IMG/VR virus record: IMGVR_UViG_3300044729_003567
Location: 1-48,014 of that record
Direction: 5' to 3' (one strand)
Origin: a virus
Length of the DNA: 48,014 nt
The notes beneath the pieces are model-generated. The model was not told where the DNA came from and did no database searches. It worked only from the letters and a program-made list of their open reading frames with translations. Both the position numbers and the translations under genes were made by a program. This document shows, piece after piece, positions 30,990 through 37,813 of this stretch (position 1 is the stretch's first letter; each line of letters starts with the position of its first letter).

Positions 30990-31328
30990 TCAGCCCTCCA
31001 CGTCGGCACCGGAGCCCACGGGCTGTTCCTCGGCGTCGGGGACTGACGGACGCCAGCCGGATTGCCAGATCGCCCGGGCCCGCTCCTGCAGCTCTTCGAC
31101 GGAGAGGTTCCAGGCCTTGAGGGCCTGGAGGATCGTCTCGGCAAGATCGGGCGAGAGGCGGGAATCGCGGTAGCGGATGTACAGACGGGAGGCGTTGACG
31201 ATGTCCGACTCCGAGGGAGCGGAGACGCCCGCCAGGGCTTCAATGACCGGCCGGTCCAGCAGGTCGAGCGGGTGGGGGTGCTCGATGGAGGCGACCGGCG
31301 TGGGCCTCCAGGGAAGAGGGACCGGCAT
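30990..31328 (-). CDS. Hypothetical protein, first gene of the dNMP kinase operon
   Basis: 112 residues from the ATG at 31328, chosen because the -10 TACGAT is 30 nt upstream; the open frame runs back to 31496 over noncoding sequence. Helical middle (SDIVNASRLYIRYRDSRLSP, then DLAETILQALKAWN) and an acidic tail. No family recognised. Confidence 0.6.
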   Translation of the reverse strand: MPVPLPWRPTPVASIEHPHPLDLLDRPVIEALAGVSAPSESDIVNASRLYIRYRDSRLSPDLAETILQALKAWNLSVEELQERARAIWQSGWRPSVPDAEEQPVGSGADVEG

Positions 31329-31352
31329 GGAAATGCAGGACGGAACGGGCGG

Positions 31353-31358
31353 ATCGTA
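31353..31358 (-). promoter_or_regulatory. -10 element of the dNMP kinase operon
   Basis: TACGAT on the minus strand, 30 nt before the ATG at 31328. Confidence 0.55.
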
Positions 31359-31416
31359 CTGCCAGGCGGTTGCCCTGGCTAGTGGGCTGAGAGATGGATC
31401 TGGCAGGTGCCGGGCT

Positions 31417-31429
31417 GTCTCAATGAGAC
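31417..31429. promoter_or_regulatory. Operator-like palindrome GTCTCA-A-TGAGAC
   Basis: 6-bp arms around one base, about 60 bp upstream of the -10 of the dNMP kinase operon. The arms are identical to those at 42179-42193. Confidence 0.5.
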
Positions 31430-31563
31430 GGGGAGGGGCGGCAGGGGGTGTAACGGCGCCTTCTGTAACGCCACGAAAACGAAGACGATTTGGCAAAACC
31501 CTTGTGGCAGAGCGGGTTTTGAAACTCGGAAAACTTGTGTAGCGTCACGTCACGCCATTCGCC

Positions 31564-31569
31564 TAGACT
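31564..31569 (+). promoter_or_regulatory. Orphan -10 element in the noncoding region
   Basis: TAGACT on the plus strand with no protein frame at the usual distance (only 7- and 14-codon frames follow). It may drive a small RNA covering the hairpin at 31624-31649 (GCCCGGA, 12-nt purine loop, TCCGGGC) or an origin transcript. Confidence 0.35.
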
Positions 31570-31665
31570 TTTCTTGAAGGAAGTTTCCCTCTGGTGGGTT
31601 GTTCAGAACCCGCATGAATACTAGCCCGGAGGAAAAGAGGAGTCCGGGCAGACGATGACCAAACG

Positions 31666-31692
31666 GTGAGATTAGTGAGACGGAAGTGAGAC
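31666..31692 (+). repeat. Three phased GTGAGA half-sites
   Basis: GTGAGA at 31666, GTGAGAC at 31675 and GTGAGAC at 31686, 9 and 11 bp apart, close to one helical turn. They match one arm of the GTCTCA/TGAGAC palindromes nearby. Confidence 0.4.
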
Positions 31693-31924
31693 GAGGAGGT
31701 CGGCGAGGGAGGGAGGGCGTAGCCCCCGGAAACAGCTTCCCTCAATAAAGGTCTAGACCAATGGCGTTACGGTGTTACGCCGTGACGGTTCTCAGCAGAA
31801 CGAGTCGTGCCAACGGGTCTCGAGGAAATGATGGCGTTACGCTCGCACCCGAAAGTCGAAGCATTCCCGGCCATCTCATTCTGGACCCAGGTGTCAGGCC
31901 TGAAAACAGCAGGGTTCACGACTG

Positions 31925-31984
31925 GTCTCAGGAGACTCACCCTTCTGCTGGCCTGTCTCAGTGTCGTGGCAAGTCTCTTGAGAC
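31925..31984. promoter_or_regulatory. Two further GTCTC/GAGAC palindromes within a direct repeat
   Basis: GTCTC-AG-GAGAC at 31925-31936 and GTCTC-TT-GAGAC at 31973-31984. Each continues into GAGACTCAC(C/G)CTTCT, a 15-bp direct repeat with one mismatch 48 bp apart. A half-site, CTGTCTCAG, lies between them at 31953. Confidence 0.45.
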
Positions 31985-31997
31985 TCACGCTTCTCCA

Positions 31998-32025
31998 AAG
32001 AAAAACCCCGGCGACCAAACCGGGG
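31998..32025 (-). terminator. Intrinsic terminator of the primase-helicase gene
   Basis: On the minus strand CCCCGG, 8-nt loop, CCGGGG, then five T, C and more T. It is 48 bp after the stop at 32073. Confidence 0.75.
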
Positions 32026-32072
32026 CTCCTGTTCTCATTGACCGCCTCAGCAGTCAGTCCGCAAGATACGCG

Positions 32073-34604
32073 CTATTGGTACTTCCGCCAAAAGCGTGTG
32101 GGGGTTCCCTGAATTCGGGCCAGGGTGTTCTCGTAGCCCATGCGCCGCAGTTCATCAGAGATCTGGCGGGTCATGGCAGTACTGCGATCGACGCCCAGGC
32201 CCAGCCACTCAAAGACGTCGGCCATGGTGTAGGCCGGCTGCCCCTTGTGGACGAAGCTGCACTGCCTGGCTAGGGCGGTGCGCAGTGAACCCTCCAGCGG
32301 GCTGTCGAGGCTGTGGACCCCGTGGACCGGTTCCACTCGGGTGAGTTCGTAGGAGCTGAACTCGTGGACCGGGCTGTCCAGGTAGGCCTGGTAGGCGGCT
32401 GCCCAGATCCGGTCCCGGTCGAGCTTGAGTCGGTCGAGGTCGATGATCTTGATGTTGGGGTCCTCTGGAGCAGGGACCTTGCCAGGCACCCGGATCGGCA
32501 TGAAGCGGCGGTTGCCGGTGGGGTCGACCATGAAGTTCATGGAGTTGGTCGCCCCGCAGAGCACGAAGGATCTCGGGAAGGAGCGCTCGTTCTCGTATTT
32601 GCGGGCTGAGCGGTCGTTGGCCACGCTGATTAGGTTCTTGAGTTCCTCGGTGTACTGCCGCTTGAAGTAGCGCTCAACCTCATCGAGTAGAACCAGCCAG
32701 CCGGCATGGAGGGCGTGGGGCTTCTCCTTGAGGTAGGCGATCCCCTGCTGGATGGTTGTCACCCAGGGGTAGTCGTTGTTCAGGGGACTGGGCGGGGTGA
32801 GGTACTGAAAGAAGTTGGACTTGCCCAAGTTCTGGGGGCCGACCAGGATCAGCATCCAGCTGTGTGGGCAGCCAGGGTTGATGGTTCGGGCGACGGCACC
32901 CACCAGGAAACGGCGCAGCACCTCGTCGGCGTAGAGCCGGCCGCAGGGCAGCCGAGGGTTATCGGTCGACTCCTCGCTCACCCCCAGCAGCACCTGGGCC
33001 AGCTCATCGAAGTAGCTGATTGGATCAGCGTTCTTGCGGCAATGCTCCAGGTAGGTCTTGACCGGGTTGTAGGCGTTCTCCTCACCCAGGATCCGGGTGA
33101 CGTCGGTGACCAGCGTTTTGGGCATGTTGCGCCCAGCGAGCTCCGAGACCGGCACATAAGCCATGGTCGGATCGCCGATCACCCGGGGCTTGTGCATGGG
33201 CCCGTACTCCAGGTTGTAGGTGAGGGTGTTGAGCCGCAGGGACGGATAGCGCTTGCGCACGGCGTCCTTGATGACCGGGATCGTGAGGTCGTCGCCGCCC
33301 GTGGATTTCTTGCTGCGGCCCTTTTTGCCGCCCCTCAGGAGCGGGTCGCCGCTGAGATCTGGCTGCTCACCAGGTGGCGGATCGGCCTCGTGGGCGTGGA
33401 TCAGATCGAGGCCGAGATCCTCAAAGGGATCGTCGGGGTCGTCCAGCTCGGACGGCAGGGGCGGCGGCTCCGGGGTGGAAAAGTAGGGGGCCGGCGCTTC
33501 CGGCGCTGGCTGCTCTGGAGCGGGCGGCTTTTGCGTTGCCGAGGTGGGGATTACTGGTTTGTTCAGCTCCCGCCAGCCCTGCAGCGTGGCCTCGGTGATC
33601 TCGAAGATCGAGGGGGTCGGCGCCGAAGCGGCTGGCCGCTGCTCGGGATCGAGATCCAGGAAGTCGTCTTCACAGCCCATGAAGTCGGCCATGGCGTAGC
33701 CGGCCGCGGCTACCTGAAAGCCGCCGCCGCTTTTGCGCAGGTGCTCAGGCATGGAGCGGCGCCAGTTGGGATCCTGCTCGCCGGCCAGGAAGAACAGCGT
33801 GGCCAGTGAGGAGCGGCCTGAGAATCCCCGGAAGAAGCGCTCGTTGGCCTGGCGGGCGTTCTTGCCTTTGCCGTGGTGGCCGCGGGAGGCCCAGTCCGAC
33901 CAGGCGGGGTAGAGATCGGCGCCAGCCGAGGCAGCTGCAGCGGTGATGCGGATGAAGCGATCGCGCTCACCATCGGCGGTGGGCTCGAGCACCTCCTCGA
34001 GGACGTGGATCGCCTGGCCGATGTCGATGTCGTCGTAGTCGCCGGTGGCTTCCAGGCGCTGCTTCTGCTGGCGGACCAGCTCACGGGCCCGCTGCAGGAG
34101 CTCATCTGGCAGGGCCTGGTCAGGGTGGAGCCACTGCTGCTCACCGGTGCTGCAGCCATAGAAGAGGCGGCAGGGGTCGCTGCAGCTCTTGTCGCCGCCG
34201 AACTCGCGGATCAGCAGGGTGACCAGGGCCTTGTAGAGCTCCGGGTCACTGATGCGCTCCTGCAGCTGGAAGATGACACGGAAGCGGTGCTGGCCGGGCT
34301 CGGGCCGGTGGCTGGAGGTGGTGTACAGCAGGGCGGCGTGGGCCGCCATCGGGTGCTGGCGAAACCCATCGAGGTCAAGGCCTTCGTCGATGTCGATCAC
34401 CACCAGGTCGGCGTGCAGGAACACCTCCGAGCTGCGGTGCTGGGATCGCATCGCCGCCGGGATGAAGGCGCGGCCAGCGGCGATTAGTTCGGCGAGGCCT
34501 TCGAGGGTGGTCTCGCAGCGTTGCCAGTTGTCGGCGTACTCAGACAGCCAGGCGGGCGGCTTGTTGCGGATCGCCGGGTGGACGGAGAGGACGAGATCAC
34601 CCAT
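32073..34604 (-). CDS. Primase-helicase (AEP-like primase plus VirE-type ATPase)
   Basis: 843 residues from the ATG at 34604, which overlaps the preceding stop (TGATG). The N-terminal 180 residues resemble archaeo-eukaryotic-type primases: VVIDIDEG (Asp71, Asp73), YTTSSHRPEPGQHRFRVIF (94-112) and KSCSDPCRLFYG. A Pro/Glu-rich linker (about 325-440) leads to a VirE/SF3-like helicase with Walker A GPQNLGKSNFF (589-599), Walker B WLVLLDEVE (636-644) and a sensor-like CGATNS block. It should prime and unwind DNA at the origin. Followed by a terminator. Confidence 0.85.
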   Translation of the reverse strand: MGDLVLSVHPAIRNKPPAWLSEYADNWQRCETTLEGLAELIAAGRAFIPAAMRSQHRSSEVFLHADLVVIDIDEGLDLDGFRQHPMAAHAALLYTTSSHRPEPGQHRFRVIFQLQERISDPELYKALVTLLIREFGGDKSCSDPCRLFYGCSTGEQQWLHPDQALPDELLQRARELVRQQKQRLEATGDYDDIDIGQAIHVLEEVLEPTADGERDRFIRITAAAASAGADLYPAWSDWASRGHHGKGKNARQANERFFRGFSGRSSLATLFFLAGEQDPNWRRSMPEHLRKSGGGFQVAAAGYAMADFMGCEDDFLDLDPEQRPAASAPTPSIFEITEATLQGWRELNKPVIPTSATQKPPAPEQPAPEAPAPYFSTPEPPPLPSELDDPDDPFEDLGLDLIHAHEADPPPGEQPDLSGDPLLRGGKKGRSKKSTGGDDLTIPVIKDAVRKRYPSLRLNTLTYNLEYGPMHKPRVIGDPTMAYVPVSELAGRNMPKTLVTDVTRILGEENAYNPVKTYLEHCRKNADPISYFDELAQVLLGVSEESTDNPRLPCGRLYADEVLRRFLVGAVARTINPGCPHSWMLILVGPQNLGKSNFFQYLTPPSPLNNDYPWVTTIQQGIAYLKEKPHALHAGWLVLLDEVERYFKRQYTEELKNLISVANDRSARKYENERSFPRSFVLCGATNSMNFMVDPTGNRRFMPIRVPGKVPAPEDPNIKIIDLDRLKLDRDRIWAAAYQAYLDSPVHEFSSYELTRVEPVHGVHSLDSPLEGSLRTALARQCSFVHKGQPAYTMADVFEWLGLGVDRSTAMTRQISDELRRMGYENTLARIQGTPTRFWRKYQ

Positions 34605-35071
34605 CAGGCGCACTCCTGGGCCAGACCCAGTGCGGCCTCAGGCGACAGGCCGCGGTGAATGCGGCTGTAGACGGTGTCGCGGGAGAGGCCGAGCCGCTGG
34701 CACCAGTCGCGGATCGGGAGTGTTTCACCCTGGTGGCTGATGAGCAGCCGTGGTGTTCGCCCGGGGCGGGTGCAGGCCCCCCAGGTGCAGTTGCTCGGGC
34801 GGTAGGGGAGGGATGGATCGGGGCGTACCAGGCCCAACTCCCGGGACGGGCAGAGTCCCATGTCCTTGACGAACAAGTCGAAGGACTGAACCCAGGGCAT
34901 GTAGACGGGGCAGCGCGGGCGGTCTTCCGCCGGTTGGGACTCCCATTGCCGGTAGACGCGCATGAGTTGGCTCCAGCGGCGGTGGGTGACCTGGAGACCC
35001 TCTGACGCCTGGGCACCCCGCGGCTGCAGGGTGGAGCGAAGGCGCAGGCGCCTGATCGAGCGACTGGTCAT
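34604..35071 (-). CDS. DNA-binding regulator (HNH-derived layout with C-terminal HTH)
   Basis: 155 residues from the ATG at 35071, 34 nt after CAGACT (35105-35100), a -10 variant with C for T. The order W..SFDLFVKDMG, then PSLPYRPSNCTWG, then a C-terminal ETLPIRDWCQRLGLSRDTVY helix-turn-helix with RIHRGLSPEAAL is that of phage proteins derived from HNH/AP2-like homing enzymes; the nuclease residues are not obvious. A regulatory or replication-licensing role is inferred. Divergent from the repressor and co-transcribed with the primase-helicase. Confidence 0.6.
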   Translation of the reverse strand: MTSRSIRRLRLRSTLQPRGAQASEGLQVTHRRWSQLMRVYRQWESQPAEDRPRCPVYMPWVQSFDLFVKDMGLCPSRELGLVRPDPSLPYRPSNCTWGACTRPGRTPRLLISHQGETLPIRDWCQRLGLSRDTVYSRIHRGLSPEAALGLAQECA

Positions 35072-35268
35072 GCAGAGGTGCTTGCTGTGGCAGGCGGCCA
35101 GTCTGCCGCGAGTTGCAGCAGATTGCCAGCTATTAAGTCGCATGAAGGGGGAAAGTGTTTATCAGGGCTGGCAACTAGGTTTAGGTTCCGGTCGTCAGTT
35201 ACCAGGGCTGGCAGCGGCGGTCGGCCGTGGCCGTTGCATTTAACCCAATTGTTTGGCAGCATGAGCCC
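35072..35268. promoter_or_regulatory. Divergent control region between regulator and repressor
   Basis: CAGGGCTGGCA occurs at 35163-35173 and 35203-35213, exactly 40 bp apart, and TTGCCAGC at 35123-35130 is the inverse of GCTGGCAA at 35168. The two genes facing away from it both encode HTH proteins, the arrangement of a lysogeny switch. Weak -10 candidates are CAGACT for the left gene and TAACCC (35241) for the right one. Confidence 0.5.
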
Positions 35269-35928
35269 ATGTCCCCACTCACAAAAACGAAAGCCAAGGT
35301 GTCCGCCTCAGAGGCGGATTCCGAGCGGCTGGTGCGCTTCGCCAAGGCGTTGCGCCAGGCGATGATCGTCAATGAGATCAGCGAGCGCCGCATGGCAGCC
35401 ATGCTAGGCATCACCAGCGGCACCACGCAGAAGTACTTCCGCGGCGAGGTCGACCCCCTGAAGGTGGGCACGGGCGTGAACCGCGGGCTGGCCCGGCTGC
35501 TGGGTGTGAGCCTGGATCAGCTGGTGGATTACTACGAGACGGGCAGCTACGCCAAGGAGATGGACGCGGGGCTCAGCTTTGAGAAGGTGGCCAGCTGGAT
35601 GCAGTCCAGCGATGGCATTGAGCACATCGGCAGCATCCTGCAGGCCGCGGCCAAGGTGTGTCAGCGGGGTGCCGTGGCAGACCTATCGGCCGCTGCCCCT
35701 GCTGCTCCACTGAAGCCGTTCACCTGGCCGCTTGAGGAACTCAAGAGCGCCGGGGTGTCGGAGGCCCTGCAGGAGCGCATGGGCCTGACAGTAGAGGCAT
35801 TGCGGGCCCTGGTCGAAGACGGGCAGTTCGACGAGGAGCTGGTGGAGGCGTTCAGCGTGGCCACCAACCTGGACCCGAAGGAGGTGCACAAGGCCTTCAA
35901 GGGGCGGAAAGCCATACCGCAGGAGTGA
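35269..35928 (+). CDS. Cro/CI-type repressor candidate
   Basis: 219 residues from the ATG at 35269. After a short basic arm, residues 19-85 form an XRE-like HTH domain: ISERRMAAMLGITSGTTQKY (37-56) with a following TGVNRGLARLLGVSLDQL helix. The C-terminal 120 residues are helical with no LexA-type Ser/Lys protease motif, so induction would not be by RecA self-cleavage of the classic kind. As the only XRE-type protein here it is the best lysogeny repressor candidate. Its weak promoter fits tight control. Confidence 0.65.
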   Translation: MSPLTKTKAKVSASEADSERLVRFAKALRQAMIVNEISERRMAAMLGITSGTTQKYFRGEVDPLKVGTGVNRGLARLLGVSLDQLVDYYETGSYAKEMDAGLSFEKVASWMQSSDGIEHIGSILQAAAKVCQRGAVADLSAAAPAAPLKPFTWPLEELKSAGVSEALQERMGLTVEALRALVEDGQFDEELVEAFSVATNLDPKEVHKAFKGRKAIPQE

Positions 35929-35963
35929 GCAAAGCTGGCACCAGCAGAGGTAAGCTGACCCAG

Positions 35964-36032
35964 GTCGCCTTGAGAAAGCGACGCTTCGCCGAGAGGCGGA
36001 GAGGACGGGCGGGACCCTGAGAAAGTCCCGCC
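35964..36032 (+). other. Three stem-loops after the repressor gene, two with the same loop
   Basis: GTCGC-CTTGAGAAA-GCGAC (35964-35982), TTCGCC-GAGA-GGCGGA (35985-36000, a GNRA-type tetraloop) and GGCGGGAC-CCTGAGAAA-GTCCCGCC (36008-36032). The first and third share an almost identical 9-nt loop. No T-run follows. They lie in the repressor 3' untranslated region, upstream of the next -10. Confidence 0.5.
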
Positions 36033-36063
36033 ACCACCCCCGAGACCAGGATTGAGTCGCAGC

Positions 36064-36069
36064 TAGACT
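36064..36069 (+). promoter_or_regulatory. -10 element before gene 36091
   Basis: TAGACT, 27 nt before the GTG start. Confidence 0.55.
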
Positions 36070-36090
36070 CAGTCCTGGCATTGGGAAACC

Positions 36091-36681
36091 GTGGACTTCC
36101 AGCAGCCTCAGGAAGTGTTTTCCCGGATCTACGGGCCACTGTTTGGCAGTGCAGGCTTCCCGGGGCGAGCTACCGAGTCAGCAGAGGCCAGGGCTTTTGA
36201 GCAGGCGGGATTGAATTACGCCGCCGTCCAGGAAGCCCGCCGCCGGGAGGCGAGCAGATCCTTGCTGCAGGCGGCTGCCAGGCGCGGTGAGTCGTATCAG
36301 CTGAGCCTGCCGGGGATGAATCCCATGCTGATGGCGCTGAGGTCGCCGCTGGGGCTGAGCCCGCAGGAGATGGCCGCGGCCGGGGTTGTCGGCTACGGCT
36401 GGCAGCGGAGCCCTGAAGCTGTTGGCCAGCAGATGGAGCTGAGCCTGGGTGACCTGGCGGTAGCGGCGAACGCAAGGGTTCCGCTACGGAGGCCCAGTCC
36501 GACTACTGGCGGCGGTGGCCGCCCACCTGGAGCACCGCCGATCAGTCCGATCAACCTGCCGCCCGGCCCGGCTGCCGCAGGAGCGATGCGCCTGGCCGGC
36601 GCCCGGCTGCCGCAGCTGCTGGCGTATGCCCTGGCTGGCGCGGGAGGGGCCGCTGGGTCCTGGTTATCGTGGGGTGACTGA
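36091..36681 (+). CDS. Putative internal virion protein
   Basis: 196 residues from a GTG. Helical, Ala/Arg-rich N-terminal half (AQ/AR-rich, REASRSLLQAAARRGESYQL), a Gly/Pro-rich linker (PTTGGGGRPPGAPPISPINL) and a hydrophobic C-terminal helix (LPQLLAYALAGAGGAAGSW). First of eight closely packed genes resembling head-core or ejection-protein clusters. No family recognised. Confidence 0.55.
   Translation: MDFQQPQEVFSRIYGPLFGSAGFPGRATESAEARAFEQAGLNYAAVQEARRREASRSLLQAAARRGESYQLSLPGMNPMLMALRSPLGLSPQEMAAAGVVGYGWQRSPEAVGQQMELSLGDLAVAANARVPLRRPSPTTGGGGRPPGAPPISPINLPPGPAAAGAMRLAGARLPQLLAYALAGAGGAAGSWLSWGD
36665..36670 (+). promoter_or_regulatory. -10 element before gene 36693
   Basis: TATCGT, 28 nt before the ATG, inside the end of the previous gene. 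Confidence 0.4.
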
Positions 36682-36692
36682 GGGGCTCAACT

Positions 36693-37250
36693 ATGACCCG
36701 GATGGCAGCACTCGGCCAGTGGCTGATGCGCGAGCCCATGGCAGCAGGCATGGGCCAGGGTGTCCTGTCTGCCGGGTTGTCGGCCTACGGGAATCTGGCC
36801 GAGGAGAACGATCGCAGCAAGGGCGATCAGCGAATGATTCTGGAGTCGCTCTTAGCTGGCGCCGGTGGCGGCCTGGCGGCGGCTAAGGCGCGGCAGTTCA
36901 TGAACAGGAAGTCGGTCGCCATGACGGGACAGGCGCTGGAGGCGCTCAGGGTCCGGCATCCGCAGGTCCATGGACGCCTGCAGCAGGCATATCGCAGTTC
37001 GCCGTTGGCCGGCCGGGTGCCGCCGTCCACATTGATGAACCTGGGCGTGACCTCCCTGGCCGCTGGTGTTGGCGCCGGGATCGGGGGCGGCAACCTGGCG
37101 CCATTCCTGGCGGACCAGGCGGGGCTGCTTCAGGTGCCGGGTTCCTGGACCCAGCGCGCTGATGACTGGAACTGGGATCGCCAGATCCCTGCGGAAGAAG
37201 CCATCGCCCAGGCCGTGGCCCAGCGGCTGGCCGAGATGGGGGTCTCATGA
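36693..37250 (+). CDS. Putative internal virion protein
   Basis: 185 residues, with two Gly/Ala-rich hydrophobic stretches (LLAGAGGGLAAAKA and TSLAAGVGAGIGGGNLAPFL) that could insert in membrane, as expected for proteins ejected with phage DNA. A helical C-terminus (AEEAIAQAVAQRLAEMG) overlaps the next gene by 4 bp. No recognised family. Confidence 0.55.
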   Translation: MTRMAALGQWLMREPMAAGMGQGVLSAGLSAYGNLAEENDRSKGDQRMILESLLAGAGGGLAAAKARQFMNRKSVAMTGQALEALRVRHPQVHGRLQQAYRSSPLAGRVPPSTLMNLGVTSLAAGVGAGIGGGNLAPFLADQAGLLQVPGSWTQRADDWNWDRQIPAEEAIAQAVAQRLAEMGVS

Positions 37251-37813
37251 GATTCGCAGGAGAACTGGCCCTGATCGGAGCGGCTGGCAGCGGGGCAGCC
37301 CTGGCTGCTGATCAGTTGGCCCATGACGAAATGGATCGCCTGGCCCAGGGCAGCAAGGACTTCAGGGCCGCGGTTGCGGCCCAGCCTGAGGAGCTGGTGA
37401 TGGCCTATGAGCAGGTGTTCTCCCAGGGGGAGATGAGCATGATGGACCGGGTTGTCGCTGCCGGGATCCTGGATGGTCAAATGCTCCCAGCTGATGGCGA
37501 AGTCCAGGCCGATTCACCGGCGGGCAAGAAGGGGATCGAGCTTGCCATGCAGATCCGCCAGGCCAGACCCGATCTGGCTGCATCACTGGCGACCTTGGCG
37601 GCCAAGGACATCGACTTGATGGCCAGGCAGTCAGAGAAGGGAGTGACCACGATGGACGTGATCTCCGCCGGCGAGATGGGCTCTGGCGTCTCTCCGATCC
37701 CGGCAGTCCTGGCCGGCGCTGGTGTCGGCGGCGGCACTGCTGCCCTGGCGGCCCTCATGCGCAAGCGTGGCGGCGGCGGTGATCCGTTCCAGGTGCGGAG
37801 GGCTGGCTCGTGA
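37247..37813 (+). CDS. Putative internal virion protein
   Basis: 188 residues. Hydrophobic N-terminus (ELALIGAAGSGAALAADQLA) that may be a membrane segment, acidic helical middle, and a C-terminal Gly/Ala helix with basic end (VLAGAGVGGGTAALAALMRK). Its make-up parallels the preceding gene. It overlaps both neighbours by 4 bp. Confidence 0.55.
   Translation: MRFAGELALIGAAGSGAALAADQLAHDEMDRLAQGSKDFRAAVAAQPEELVMAYEQVFSQGEMSMMDRVVAAGILDGQMLPADGEVQADSPAGKKGIELAMQIRQARPDLAASLATLAAKDIDLMARQSEKGVTTMDVISAGEMGSGVSPIPAVLAGAGVGGGTAALAALMRKRGGGGDPFQVRRAGS

Larger units (their letters stand above)
31465..31840. repeat. Dispersed GGCGTTAC repeats (iteron-like)
   Basis: GTAACGCC at 31465-31472 (inverted), GGCGTTAC at 31763-31770, GTTACGCC at 31774-31781 and GGCGTTAC at 31833-31840. 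ATGGCGTTACG occurs twice exactly 70 bp apart. A looser copy, GTGTAACGG, is at 31448. Confidence 0.4.
31329..32072. other. 744-bp noncoding regulatory region, possible replication origin
   Basis: No convincing gene. It holds the promoter of the dNMP kinase operon, an orphan plus-strand TAGACT (31564-31569), a 7-bp-stem hairpin with purine loop (31624-31649), GTCTC/GAGAC palindromes, a GTGAGA array, GGCGTTAC repeats and the terminator of the primase-helicase gene. An open frame from 31761 runs through these repeats and into antisense of the primase gene and is not trusted. Repeats beside the replication gene fit an origin; this is inference. Confidence 0.5.

Noticed and set aside
14841-31411. 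15-bp exact repeat GATCTGGCAGGTGCC at 14841 and 31397
   Set aside because: About one such match is expected by chance in 48 kb; only two copies, so not called an operator.
31600-31650. Short resemblance to RNase P RNA (CAGAACCCG and AGGAGTCCGGGC)
   Set aside because: The two pieces are in the wrong order, the universal GAAAG part is missing and no surrounding helices can be drawn.
31761-32273. 170-codon plus-strand frame in the noncoding hub
   Set aside because: It starts inside repeats, has no ribosome site or spaced -10 and runs 200 bp antisense into the primase-helicase gene.
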